From contig CM057057.1 of the NCBI GenBank assembly GCA_029945375.1, forward strand, positions 682,001-746,000: a stretch of 64,000 nt of DNA, in the 5' to 3' direction. Below, piece by piece: positions 34,580 through 46,232 of the stretch. This stretch comes from Agaricus subrufescens (lineage: Eukaryota; Basidiomycota; Agaricomycetes; Agaricales; Agaricaceae). Position numbers and translations under genes: made by a program. The notes below the pieces were generated by a model. The model worked only from the letters and a program-made list of their open reading frames with translations, searched no databases and was not told where the DNA came from. Position 1 is the stretch's first letter. Each line of letters begins with the position of its first letter.

Positions 34580-37500
34580 ATATATATAATATCGTCAACA
34601 AAGGCTGGCAGCGCTAACTATTGCTAAAGGTCCTTCGAGCAGACTGCAGGTTTTCAGTAGGTATATATCAAAAAAGTCCTAGCAGATCCTATGCCACATC
34701 AATCTCGGCTAAATCCCTCACTTGCAGTACTCGTTATAATTCCCGTTAGAGGTACCTTTGATAGCTCCGGTGAACGACATCCAGCTCGAGCGTTCATCCA
34801 AAGAAAGGACATCCTCGATCCTTGCGGCATCTGACCATGAATCAGTCTCTGAGTCAAAGGTAAAATAACAAAAGGATTTCACTGACATTTATAGTGTTTA
34901 TCGCCCTTAGGGTCATCCTTGGGGGGACGCTGAGAAAGTAGTGGATTAGTCACTTGAGTAACATTCTTAGGCGGAATGATACACACGGCATCATCGTAGT
35001 TAAACCAAACAAAGCCTGAACCAGCAATGCGTATACGGCCCTCTCCTTGTTGATTGCACGACTCGACATCAAGCTAATCACTTCATAGTCAAAACTTATA
35101 ACCATAACAGAATTGAATTAGTCCTCACCGAAACACCACAGTCTTTTCCAGATTCTGTCGGTGCTGTAACCGTGGTCGTACCCGTGGTGTCAGTGGTGGT
35201 TGAGAACCTAACAATGCCATTGATCAACTATGCTCGTTTGATGGAGACCCAAGAAGGGACTCACGATTTACCACTGGTGTTTTCCATCGTTGTCGTGGTT
35301 GTGAGTGAAGTAGACGCATCAAAGAGTCCCTCGATGCCAATATCTACTGAGAAAGAAGTGCCAATACTGAACGACGATGACTCTAAAGAGGGATTATTGT
35401 AAGACCGCTTTTCAATCTTGTGGATGATGATGTTACATACGGGAAACAGTCCAAGTGCCCTGGGTGCTCTGACCCGTGGCAACAGAGACTGCGGCAGTAC
35501 CATTCGCACCGTTAGTCTCAGAGTGACCCTTCAGGTTTATAGAGCTGTGAGTGCACTGGGGAGAACCTGTTGACATGATTAATCAAGTGACCCGCTGAAC
35601 GAAAAGCAGACCAACCTTTAGGAGTGATAGTATAAGTTGTACTGTCATCAACACAGGCGTTGGCCGGACGATCAGGGTACTATTCCATATTTTTGAGAAA
35701 CCCTGAATCTAGAGTATAAATTAGAGCATAAACTCACGTCAGTGGGGTTGGTGACGATGTTCCAACTGCCATCTCCCCAAGTGTCCTTGGCATACTGCTC
35801 GAGTTTGTCCCAACCGGGCACTGAATGAATGTCAGAATACTGCATGCTCATAACTAGATATAACGCCGCGCACTCTTTTTTGCATCGTCGAGAGAGAGTG
35901 CGTTGCATTTCACGACATCACCTCTTGGAACGATGGTCATATTGACGGGGCCGTTTGCCACAGAGTATGGCAAAGCGAGTACACGAGTCGCAGACAGAAG
36001 TCCGAGTAAAGAGAGAAGGGAAACGAAAGATTGCATGATCACTGTGTAGAAAGAGTGAAGTGGTAAAGAGTGGAAGTGGTTGTAGAAGATTGCAGAATGA
36101 AGAACAACGACCGGCACCCCAATTGCTTAAATAGTGGATAGACCCAGGAGAAAGCGCCGCTATGGTCGCAAGAAACCTGATGTATCAAGAAGAGATGAAA
36201 CCAGTCATCAAACGAGTTCTGACAGCATATCCAACGGCTGCATCTCCGAAGCTCGAAGCTTGGAGCAAGTTTGTGTGTCAGTACAACGACAACAGTTACT
36301 GCCTTTGGCGGCACTGACTAACATCTAAAGCCCGTCAAAAAAATCACCCCAGTGCTTTGTAACCACATGTAGCACTTCAGAACACAGACCGGAGACCAGT
36401 GAAGCCAATGACGTTTACAGTGGTAATACGCTTTCGAGAAATGCCGAAAAAGTCCTAGGGCAGATTACAAGCACTGATCCGACTGCAACTTTTAAATGTG
36501 TTTCGACGTATGGCAGCTAATACGATATAGGTACTGTCTCATCCTGACAGTCGCACACAGGGACGCAATCACTGATCCACGCGAGTTATTTTCGATGTTT
36601 TTTGATCAAGGGTTTGGCACAACCCCAGCGGAACTTCCATCACTCAAATGTACACCTGGGAATACAATTATATACTGCATTAATCCTCTATTTTTCAGCG
36701 CTCTGATATTGAGGTTATGTCATGGAGTGATGGCCTTCGAGTCCAACATCGCGCTAGGGTTTTCCTGGCCTGGTTGCTACGGTGTTGCCACATGCGAGTG
36801 GATTTGAAAACTGGAGCATCAGCGTCAGATGAATATATTTTTAGGCCTCTTGGCATCTGATCCTAGTACAGTCTAATAATAATCCTGTTAGAATAGCAGA
36901 AGAGACGTCATGTGTAAGATATCATGTGAGTGCTAGTATATTTGTTGCGTTCACGTTTTCCCTTTCTCTTCCAGTGGTTCATCATGACTGTAAGTGTACG
37001 TTATTCTTTCAATCTTATTGTTCTTTCTAGCATCCTGTAGTAATGTATAGCCCTCGTGCGCGTGCGTGGCGCTAGGCTGCCGACAGCGTAGTTCGTCACA
37101 TTCTATTGGGCACGGTCTCTAAGGCTGTGACTGGCTCAATCGTGGTAGTCAAACGTACTGGGAGTGTTCGTGATATATACAATGAGCTCCAACTTCGTCA
37201 CTCAGGTCATGATTGGCTTGGTGGTCGTACTATCTTGTTGAAACGGGGTTCCAATATCAAGCGGTATTGTCGACGTTGGTCAGTCGACTACAGCCACAAG
37301 TCCTAGACGCCCGCAAATCGTGTGTGCGCTTGGGAAAATACGCATACAGTTGTCAGGGATGCGGTCTTTCCAGCCCTTGGTGGAGAGGATGGAATGGAAC
37401 ATGAGTTGACGACTCATAGAACTGAAGGGACAGCGACGAGAGACACCCATAATTTGGCTGAATAAATAGCGAGAATGCGAGGGGTGTTCATCAATCAAGC

Positions 37501-38020
37501 TCCTACAACTGAGGTCCTATATGCATGATCAAAGTATTCAGACGTCGAGTGACAGTTCAAAGGTGCGTACCGAGTAAACATGAGCAATCCGTTCTTTGTG
37601 GAAACTAGGCACAACTATCTCCTCTCCCCGTTGCAAAAGTAAAATAAACGAACGCCACCGTCATCGCGAGTCCGACGACTTGTGGAAAATGACCGGTTGA
37701 ATCTTCCAATCGGTTTTGTTGGTTGTTGGTTGAGGGGTGCTTAGGTAAGGGTTATGATTGCTTCGGCCGTAGCCGCTCTAAACTTCGACACTCGTCTCTG
37801 CCGTCACTTATCAACATGCATCTTTAGTAGACCACCTACGTACGTTCTAGAGGTGCTGGTCTATTCACCTACTCCTGTGAACGCGGAGCGAGAACCCCGT
37901 TAACTATAATCGTCCGTACGTCCGGTCCGGGTACCAATATAGCGGCATTACTGTTGATGGAGATATATACATAGCGATCATTAGAATATGGGTAACATTA
38001 CTGAGATGATCGTCCTCAGC
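34580..38020. repeat. Segmental duplication, unit B
   Basis: Counterpart of unit A (see 28600-33340). Its right end leads directly into the GH43 gene, whose truncated relative sits inside unit A. Confidence 0.8.
34718..36036 (-). CDS. Secreted protein of unknown function, paralogue B
   Basis: Close paralogue of 28752-30065, with the same exon layout and roughly 90% or more identical DNA by eye. The start at 36036 gives the signal peptide MQSFVSLLSLLGLLSATRVLA. It then shares VANGPVNMTIVPRGDVV, PGWDKLEQYAKDTWGDGSWN, PDRPANACVDD, SSSFSIGTSFSVDIGIEGLF, the Ser/Thr alternating stretch, and the end GTSNGNYNEYCK with stop at 34718. Differences are scattered substitutions, for example VDIGIEG where A has VGFGIEG. 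Both frames remain open and introns keep their borders, so both copies are probably functional. No known family is assigned; the pore-forming idea given for A applies equally and is unproven. Confidence 0.75.
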
Positions 38021-38270
38021 AGCAATGTGTTGTGAAGGCAAGTTGGGTTCATGTTTGGTAGGTGCTTTTCCGTTTCCTCCTCTTCCTATGTACGCCGAAT
38101 GGCTGACTTTATTTCCATTTCTAATATACCTGCCTCGTGTGTTTCATGGCACCACATAACCCACCAGGCTCCACACAGCGATGCTCCACCGCTTCTTCAA
38201 TATGCGGTCTTGTCGGGCCCAATCACATCCATAAAAGAGCTTGGGGAATGGATGAAATTTAGAAAGCAAC

Positions 38271-39916
38271 ATGCGCTATCTTTCCGTTCTTACGTTACTC
38301 GCGTTTACTACACTCGGCTACGCCTTTCCACAACCGGATGTCGTCACAGGAGATACACGACAAGTCAGTAGTCCATCGATGTGCAAAGATGACTCTGGCA
38401 AATATTTTGTCTTCTGTATGCACACTTAGTAATCTCTGTTTGATGGGGTCCACTCTGAAGCTCACCCGCAGCGGGCGGGGTAGGACTTGAAATAAGAACC
38501 TCTAGCGACCGTAAAAACTGGACCCTCATTGGGAAAGTCTGGCCTGGCGAAGCACCTTCGGAGACTAACAAATTTCTTGGCGAGAATCGGTGTGTATCCT
38601 ACTTCAAGATCAGTAGATTGATAGCTCATTATGCACTAGCCGTCTGTGGGCGCCAGATTGCTCGTACCACAATGGGGAATTCTGGGTGAGTGTATCGGAT
38701 TGACAAATTGGAGATATCAGCTTGAACTTCCATAGCTTTATTATGCAGCATCACATACCTGCAAGACTGGCTGCAAGCACGTAAGATTACTCTTCACCAT
38801 TTGGATCACGAATATGACGACCCTTATGACTAGTCTGGTATTTTCCTTGCCAAATCATCAACTGGTGCTCCTGGTGAGCCTTGCCTGCACCCTTGGTCAA
38901 GCGAGTGTTAATCTTTTATTAGGCGAATGGACCGATGAAGGCTTGGTGACTTCCTCGTTACAAACCGACAACTACAATGTGAGTAGTAATCAACCACTTA
39001 GCGAATATTTGCTGAGAAAAATTGAAGGCCATCGATCCCAAGTACATACATCTTTTACCACATTTAACTGAGACTGATTTCTTTCTTCCCTAAAATAGCC
39101 TCCTGATTGGTACGTTTTTGTGGACGGGCTTCAAACGTGCGCTGTTTTTCTGACTACTTCCTTGGTAGACGGCAATAAGTGGTATCTTAATTTCGGTAGT
39201 TTCTCGACGGGTATCAAGTCCTTGAAGTTTGTCTGCGTTATTTCTCCCCGAGATCTCAAGTCTCATTCCCTCTTGCCCTACAACGTGTTATAGTATCAGC
39301 ACATCGAGCGGCCTCCCTCTCAACAACAAACTTACTCCTCTCGCTACTCGCACTGAGGACCACGGCGCTATGGAGGCTAGTGTCATCTTCAAGTTCAAAG
39401 ACTTCTATTATCTCTTCACAAGTTGGGATCATTGCTGCAGGGGCGTTAACAGCACCTATAACATACGCGTTGGACGGTCTACCTCGTGAGTGTCATCTCG
39501 ATGTCAGAACTGGATATAGTACTGAGATGGGGGTCAGGCCTGTTGGTGGATACGTTGATAAATCCGGTGTATCTCTCAAAAAGGGGGGTGGAACGCTTGT
39601 TCTTGGTACCCATGATGGTGTGAGTTCTGAATGGTAAAACCTTGACAGGCGAGAATAACACATACACCAAACAGGTCTTTGGTCCGGGCGGTCAAGACCT
39701 CATGCTCGATGATGACGGTCCTATCCTTGTTTACCGTAAGAGTTATATTCTAATCCCTCTAACTCGCGCACGCTTAATTGTTATCAGATTATTCCACCCC
39801 CAAAGGAACTTTCGTGAGCTAACTTTCTTTTTGTCTGTTCTTATCCACAGCTTATCGGTTAATAGCTCGGAATCAACCGGCTCGACTTCTCCAGTGGTTG
39901 GCCAGTCGTTATTTAG
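38271..39916 (+). CDS. Secreted GH43 endo-1,5-alpha-arabinanase, possibly damaged
   Basis: Would hydrolyse arabinan side chains of plant pectin. Signal peptide MRYLSVLTLLAFTTLGYAFP, then DVVTGDTRQVSSPSMCKDDSG. After ten or so introns come: GLEIRTSSDRKNWTLIGKVW, LWAPDCSYHNGEFW, SGIFLAKSSTGAPG, NAIDPN (transition-state Asp), NKWYLNFGSFSTGIKSLKF, MEASVIFKFKDFYYLFTSW (catalytic Glu), NIRVGRSTS, GGTLVLGTHDG, FGPGGQD, and the end LGINRLDFSSGWPVVI with stop at 39916. Two oddities. The family's usual first catalytic Asp (in an HDPS-like motif) appears as SSPS. Continuity between VISPRDL and SSGLPLNN requires a 34-nt intron (39260-39293), unusually short, otherwise a frame break. The gene may be functional or newly decayed. 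Confidence 0.8.
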
Positions 39917-40544
39917 GATAGACTTCTGTAAAGTGTACTGCATATGTTCACATAATGTTTATGCTAACGTCTGTAGATTACATCTACGGCTGGTTTTGAC
40001 TTAAGCAGCACTTCTATAATGTTAGATTGTCTGGTCAAATAAATGGTGAGAGAATCATCAGTTTTAAGTCTCACTCGTCACCATATAAAGTCACATTAAC
40101 TTCAAAGCAACCAACATCGAATGACCCAACAGATGCCCGTATTCTTCGAGGGTAAGGTAATCTCTGCTAACCCTAAACCATGGGTCAACGTCCAAATTAA
40201 GCATATCAAGGGAATTGACTAATACAATTGGAAATAATGCAGATGCTATTTGATATCAATGCCTATTGACTACATTTACACCATAACGAGTAAGAAAAGG
40301 ATGAAAGGGTAATAATACAAATCATTGGTATTATACCCATTTTACAAAAAGACGGGATCGAACACCGGACAAGCTAAAGTGGATAATGCAAAATAAAATA
40401 AAATAAAAAAACGAAAACACACGAAACCACGGAATGTCAAAGTCGAAAAGGTGGTCGCAATCACCGCGCATGCCAGGGATATGACGAAGTAGAAATGGGT
40501 CGAAAATCAGAATCTCGCCTAAGTGGAAAGATCTAGATTTCAGA
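39917..40544. other. Intergenic, convergent
   Basis: AT-rich sequence between the GH43 stop and the 3' end of the DUF6534-like gene. A minus-strand open frame (40331-40600) is a low-complexity extension with no support. Confidence 0.45.
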
Positions 40545-42771
40545 TTAGTATGGAGGGCGAGAAAGAAAAACAAAAGATCGCACCACAGGTACATCAACAC
40601 TACTGTACACTGAAGGTGGACGCTGAATCACTAGGCGGTCTGTGCTGTCTGCGCTCGTCGGGCTTGTAGGACTCAAAGTCCCCCTTATAGTTTCACTCTC
40701 ATCACTCAGACTCCTTTCACATTGTTCTTCAACCTCCCTTATGCTCCGTTGCATACTCAAATCAGCGGGCAGATAATCTCCGTAACCCTTTTCTTCATCG
40801 AGCTGTACAGAAGCTGGCGGAGGGGGACTCCAAAAGCTCGACGTCGTCTTGCGGAAAGCAGTTCGACGAGAGCGGCGTTCGGAGCTTGTTTGGTTCTTGA
40901 GGGGGGGAGTGTATCTGTCTACCATCGGCGATTTTACAAACTTGGGTTCGGAACCAGCGGTGAAGTTAGAGGGAACATCGGTACCCGGAAGATGCTGACG
41001 AGAATTCAAGAGCGAAAGGAACGACAATACGTATACTATCAAATGAGTAAGTTGAGCATTCATGTCTCTACAAGAGAGTAGAACCTACGCTTTGTAAGGA
41101 GGAATTCAACACCGAGAAAAATGAATGTGTTTGGGAGGAGGATATACTAAATAGGTGGTTAGTACGTCGAAAGAGTAAGGTCTTGCGACGTGATTACGTA
41201 CACAAAACATAGCTGAGAGGGAGCATGCACTAAATAATAGGCGCGGTCAACATGTGTTGGAAGAGGATTGCGAGTGGTCACACCTCGTAAAGAGTCCGGA
41301 GCTCAAAGTATACTGCATGGCAGTCGATATTCTTGACTCTAATCTATAGTAGCTTAATGAATCGTCCTGTTCTCGTAACCAACTACCATGGAGAAGCTTT
41401 ACCTTGTTGCCAGGATCCGGCTTTTCCACAAAAGATAAAACATCGCTGCCGTGATCACAAAATCGATGCCAGTGGATGTGGCAAAAGCACTATTGATGAT
41501 CCACTAAAAACAGAACAAACCAATCAGCTTACCCCTTCAAGGAATGAATTGCAAGAGATCAGGTGCGTACGGATATGCGCCCGAGTTCGGCGAACGTGTG
41601 AACTTGGTATCTGCGATCAAAATGTTGAGCACAAGGATCCAAATACTATGAGGAAAAAGAAGGAACACATACGTCTGATACGTGAGAACTAATGAAAGAT
41701 AGAAACAAGTAACCAAAATTAAGTGGGCGCTGGCGCTGATTTATATCACTAAAGAGACATACCGATTCCGATGGCTGAAATTCAATTGAAAAGAGATGAC
41801 AATAACCAGCGATTCGATTAAAATTTGTATTGCGACAAGCGAGAAAAGACCCAGGCTTACCGAAACCCCCTAGAACTATGAATGCCTAAACGATCGATAG
41901 TGGATTAGTTAAGAATGGAAAAGAAGTGGGTGGTTACCAAACGTACCACAAAGTAACCGACTATTCCTCTGTGGATTTCACTCACTATAATCGGATCCAG
42001 CATCAATACCAAAACAGGTACCTTGATAGAATGAAATTGACTGACATATCCATACTCTGAGCGCGTATAGACTGTGAACGACAAGTATGATCACGACCTA
42101 TTTTTCGGTTCCGCCCAATGTCAGCTCACAATAGTGGGAAGCTATTGTGCCAGAAATACTCACATTTACAAGAACTTGGAGCTAAGAAACGGAAATAGCT
42201 CGTATCAGGATTCTCACCACCAGTTTGAGTATCGCGCTCACCTTGATTGACCTAAATTCGGTTGGCATGAGGAAACGGAGAGAGAATTTCGACGAAGCTG
42301 AGAACATACCAGATCACCTCCTCCAACCCGTTCAAGTTGTTAAACCCCTTTACGATGTATGTATACACAGCTTGGACTGTCAACGCGACATGCAGTGCAT
42401 CCAAAATCCTGAAAACGTCATGCCATGAGGATGAGGCGGTGAAGTCACGGGACCTTGCAAGGCACGGCTTACCAGAGGACAGCCACCTGATGAGCAACGT
42501 TGAGATTACCAGGGATGAAAAAAATTGAAGAACGCTATGACTCACTGCCCACTTGTGCAATAAGCTATCCTTTGGATAAAGGTGATAGTACCAGTACATG
42601 TTCAATGTAGTGACTCCGAAGAGACTGGGAATCCAATATCATCAGCGTCGACAGAGAATTAGGTTCGGGAGAGGAAACTTACAACACGGCTACTAATACT
42701 CCCATAAACAACGCTCCTACTGTGTTATCCAAAGTTACGCTCTCCAAGCTCGGTAGTGTTGTCGGAGCCAT
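40545..42771 (-). CDS. DUF6534-like seven-helix membrane protein
   Basis: Basidiomycete-specific membrane proteins of unknown function. The start at 42771 (MAPTTLPSLESVTLDN) is followed by TVGALFMGVLVAVLFGVTTL and MYWYYHLYPKDS, then, after an intron, LDALHVALTVQAVYTYIVKG. This matches the opening helices of the family (GALLIG...VLFGVT...YYxxxPKDS). Several short exons between 41100 and 42250 code further hydrophobic segments and are not individually resolved. The last exon (40545-41063) is a cytoplasmic Ser/Pro-rich tail: LPGTDVPSNFTAGSEPKF, SSERRSRRTAFRKTTSSFW, SLSDESETIRGTLSPTSPTS, ending FVFLSRPPY. The family is expanded in Agaricomycetes and often proposed to be receptor-like, which is unproven. 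Confidence 0.75.
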
Positions 42772-44031
42772 ATTCGTATAAACGCGAAACCCTTGTTACG
42801 AAAGGATAAATGTCAACTCTCGGCACTAGCGTGTTCAACGTGTCGAAAGAGTAAAGAGAGGGGATGAGCGATGGAGGTGGAAAAAAGAGGGAGTGGGGAA
42901 GGTGACTCAGAACGCCTGCGAGCTTGCACCGAGCATTAAAAATTAGAAGGGTGAGGGGAATAACGTCTTTACGGGTAATCGGGATAACACAGCTATTTGA
43001 GGTGAAATTCTGCAGGCGATAGGTGGACGAGATCTTCCGGTGATGTATCTGCGGTAATCTATGTATTAGATTCCGGCGATTGGCCTGCCACCCTCAAAAT
43101 GTACAGCTTGCGAAAAAATCGAATCTATCCCTTTGGGGAAAATTTTCCATCCGAACACCAGCACGCACCGCTGGAAAAGAAGTTATTTTTAGAAGCCATA
43201 TACCTCCGAAGGGGGCTTCCATTGCGGTCAATCATATATGCTTCACATGGCCATGTCCTGTAATTGTTCAGCTAGAAGGGGTAGCAATCAAAAGTGGGGC
43301 GCATACAATGTACGTCCAAGTGCTTGAATTCGAACCAAAGTCTGTTGAATAGGAAGCCCCTGCGGAGAAGACTTCACCGATCCCAGGATGCCCGGTACAG
43401 TTAAATAAGCATACCGAGAGTACCCGGACCGACTGTCATCATCCTGCCTCGTGTTGGTCTCTCTTGGGGCTGTGCTAGCCATAATCGCCCCAGAAAGGAA
43501 AATGGCAATTCCGAAAGTAAAGGCTTTTTTGGCCTACACAGAGATGTCATACGAGTGCCACGGAGATGAAATTCTCAGCATTCCCGTTGGTCAGTCATTT
43601 GACCAATTACGTCGGCTTAGGCTGAACAAATGCCCTTACACGTTCACCAGTAACCCGCTAGTAAGATTTGCTGAACCTTACTCCGGGTTTTCATTAGCTG
43701 TCTTGCTGTACGACGGAAGTAGTTATTTCTTGACATTGAAATAGGCTTTCAAGAATTAGACTCTCGGAGGCTGGCCAAGTATGACTAAAAATGGGAAAAA
43801 GCACAGATCATGTCGTCACTGCTAGCAAGTGGTCCGACAGGGGTAGGCGGTGATATTGCCACAAGATATGTGCGTACAATCAGTCAGCGTGATGGTGTGG
43901 GGAAAGCAAATGCTCATTATCATCCAAAACATCGGAGGTATTAAATCTATTCGGGACCGGATCCAAGGCAAAGCAGACTGCACGATAGTCAGCAATGAGA
44001 ACAGCTAGTAGCGGCCGAACAAGGACGAACT
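42772..44031. other. 1.26-kb intergenic stretch
   Basis: Promoter of the DUF6534-like gene and 3' flank of QCR6. Plus-strand frames at 43080-43352 and 43451-43744 are open but lack recognisable domains, and a minus frame overlaps them. None is called. Confidence 0.4.
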
Positions 44032-44652
44032 CTAGCGAAGCTTGCTAAAAAGTTTAGGGCCAGCGCAGTCCTGGAGCAAAGAATAAGCCGTGATGAATAC
44101 TTTGATGAATCAGGACATACATCTATGCAGTGCATCATGCTGCAGCAGGGATTAGTACACGTGTAAGGAAGAGGCTATGTCGGCTTACTGGACTGAAGTG
44201 GAATACCACGCGATAAGTAGTACTGAGTTAGCTGATTAAGACGGTCATTAAAAAGTCACATACAACTGACAGGAAATAATTAGCCAAAAGTTTGAGTCCA
44301 AAGAAAAAGTATAGCACGCACAGTTCCTCAACACAATCCTCATGCTGGAAACCCTTCCCGGATTCGACCTTCTCCTGGCAATGATCGAAGTGGGCCGCGA
44401 GCTGCGCGCATTTTTTCTCCTTGCATTCGTCTCGAATAACAGGCTGGATCTGAAGGCCACGGTCAAAGAATGGCATGGATGACATCAGTGAAAGACACTA
44501 ACATCCTCGGGCTCTTCCTCTTCTTCTTCCTCTTCCTCTTGTGCAGCTGGGGCCTCTGGGGCCTCCTCTTCTTCAGCAGGCTCAGGTGCTTTCTCTTCTG
44601 TGTCGGCGTAGACTGTCGACACAATGGACGAGAAGAAATCAGAGAGGGCCAT
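44032..44652 (-). CDS. QCR6: Cytochrome bc1 complex hinge protein (subunit 6)
   Basis: Acidic intermembrane-space subunit of mitochondrial complex III that helps cytochrome c1 dock cytochrome c. Four exons on the minus strand: 44503-44652, 44322-44449, 44121-44139 and 44032-44070. They total exactly 112 codons including stop. The start MALSDFFSSIVSTVYAD is followed by the typical poly-acidic stretch (EEEEEEEEEPED). It then reads IQPVIRDECKEKKCAQLAAH, FDHCQEKVESGKGFQHEDCV, EEL-MMHCID and DCAGPKLFSKLR. The Cys pairs (C-x5-C, HC-x9-type, C-x3-C) are conserved. The third exon is only 19 nt and follows an intron of 182 nt, long for this genome. Without the two small exons the hinge domain would lose its C-terminal Cys pair, so they are well supported. 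Confidence 0.92.
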
Positions 44653-45160
44653 TTTGGACGCAATTACTTTGAGAACGACGCGAAGCAAATTCGGCGTGTC
44701 CAGCGTAACCCCGGACACACCCGACAGCACTGATGCGGGAAGCACGTGACTCGTCTTCATCCCCCGACGCAGATCCCTCAATGTGTAGTGGCCTAACACT
44801 GATTCTGCGCTGATATGTCACTAATAATTGGAATACGGTAACTGCCAGTAGAAGGTTTGCATAGTAATCTATTGTCTTACGGAGCCATCGACTAAAGGTG
44901 GACCAATTGTGCTTTGGTTGTCAATTTGTTTCGCTCTGGTGTATCTGAAGGACAGATAACAAAGAACACGGAGATCTCAATGGAAACATGATTTTGTGAA
45001 CGATGTGACTCACTTTCACTCCTTCAGGGCGTCCAGCTATTACTCCTAGAAGAACAATCTCGATAAATTTACATATATTGGTATACTGCAGTAACATGGA
45101 TTTGCATTGTCGTCACACTATCTCAAACTATTGTATAAGGAACTCAAGCAACACACATCC
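44653..45160. promoter_or_regulatory. QCR6 promoter and sirtuin 3' flank
   Basis: Both neighbours are on the minus strand. No coding sequence or element was recognised. Confidence 0.4.
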
Positions 45161-46232
45161 TCAATCAGCGAGTTCAGGGAACAAAGCAGGGAGAATTATT
45201 TCACACGGGCCTCGGAATAGAAAATCAGCCTCTTCCTCATCCTCATCACTCGGCTCCAAGTTAATGACTGCTACTGCGCCGCCGTGCTCCTGAACTTGAG
45301 CAGAATACCCCGCAGCCGGGTATACCTTTAAGACCAGTGGTAAGTGAAAGAACGTAAACTGCAGCATGATAGAATCTCTAACTGTTGAAGAAGTACCGAT
45401 CACGAGGCACATATCTGCATTGTGCACAATCGGATATTCGATCTCATCCAGATGGTATGGCACCTCGCCGAACCACACAACACCAGGTCTTGCCAGAGCT
45501 TTGCAGACAGAGCAACGAGGAAGGTCCTCAACCGGGATATTGATACCCTTGGAACCAGCATCATGGTAATTTTTGAACGCCTCGTCGGCAGCACCCAACG
45601 CAGCGCAGAGCGGATTGGAACGGTTTTCTATGCAGTTATCGCATTCGGTACACTCTACGTCGAAGATTCTTCCGTGCATTTCAATAACAGAGTTGGGAAA
45701 AATCATGTTATGTGGGTTTATGAGTTCGGTTTGGGATTCTGCAGTGATCCGGTTTAAGAGAGCTCTTAGAGCATCTGGAGATAATCTATCAACGTTTTGT
45801 GTTACGAGGTGAAAGTTCTCCACGGTTGGTGCGACCTTTTTGAGAAAGTTGCGAATGGACATTTTTGCGAGAACTTGGTGGGCGGCATTCGGTTTGGCTT
45901 CGAGAGCCCTAGCGGGAGAATGGGACGGTCGCGTCACCGGTTGGTCGACTTTAACTTACTTTGTTCTGCGGTAGTGATAGAACTGCCAAACAAGTGAAGG
46001 GTTTGCTGCGAATGCTTCAGGAGTAGCAAGGGATATGGCGTCAAGAGGCCTCCACAAACCACCACCATTGCGAAACGTGGGTATTCCTCCATGTCTATTA
46101 TTTTCGGGCCGATGGTGGAATAGAGGCGGCCTTACCGGATGCAGCAGATAGACCAGCGCCAGCTACAATCAAGATATTCTTGCTGTCTCTGAATCTCTTT
46201 CGAAACGCATCGACGTTGGGAAGATCGATCAT
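45161..46232 (-). CDS. NAD-dependent sirtuin, class III (SIRT5-like deacylase)
   Basis: Removes succinyl/malonyl-type acyl groups from lysine using NAD; SIRT5-type enzymes are often mitochondrial. The start at 46232 gives [20 protein letters not shown], then [22 protein letters not shown] across the first intron. The segment [11 protein letters not shown] contains the Y-x-x-R pair that marks class III specificity in SIRT5. Then [31 protein letters not shown] (catalytic His and first zinc Cys pair), [18 protein letters not shown] (second pair), [28 protein letters not shown] and [10 protein letters not shown]. The C-terminus is [12 protein letters not shown] 57-nt intron between SSTV and VYPAA keeps frame, so the continuous reading through it is not the protein. 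Divergent from Argonaute. Confidence 0.92.

Noticed and set aside
37106..37306. 66-codon plus frame in the duplicated block
   Set aside because: The homologous block in unit A has stops and indels in this frame, so it is unlikely to code.
43451..43744. 97-codon plus frame between the DUF6534-like gene and QCR6
   Set aside because: No domain, signal peptide or neighbouring exons; treated as chance.
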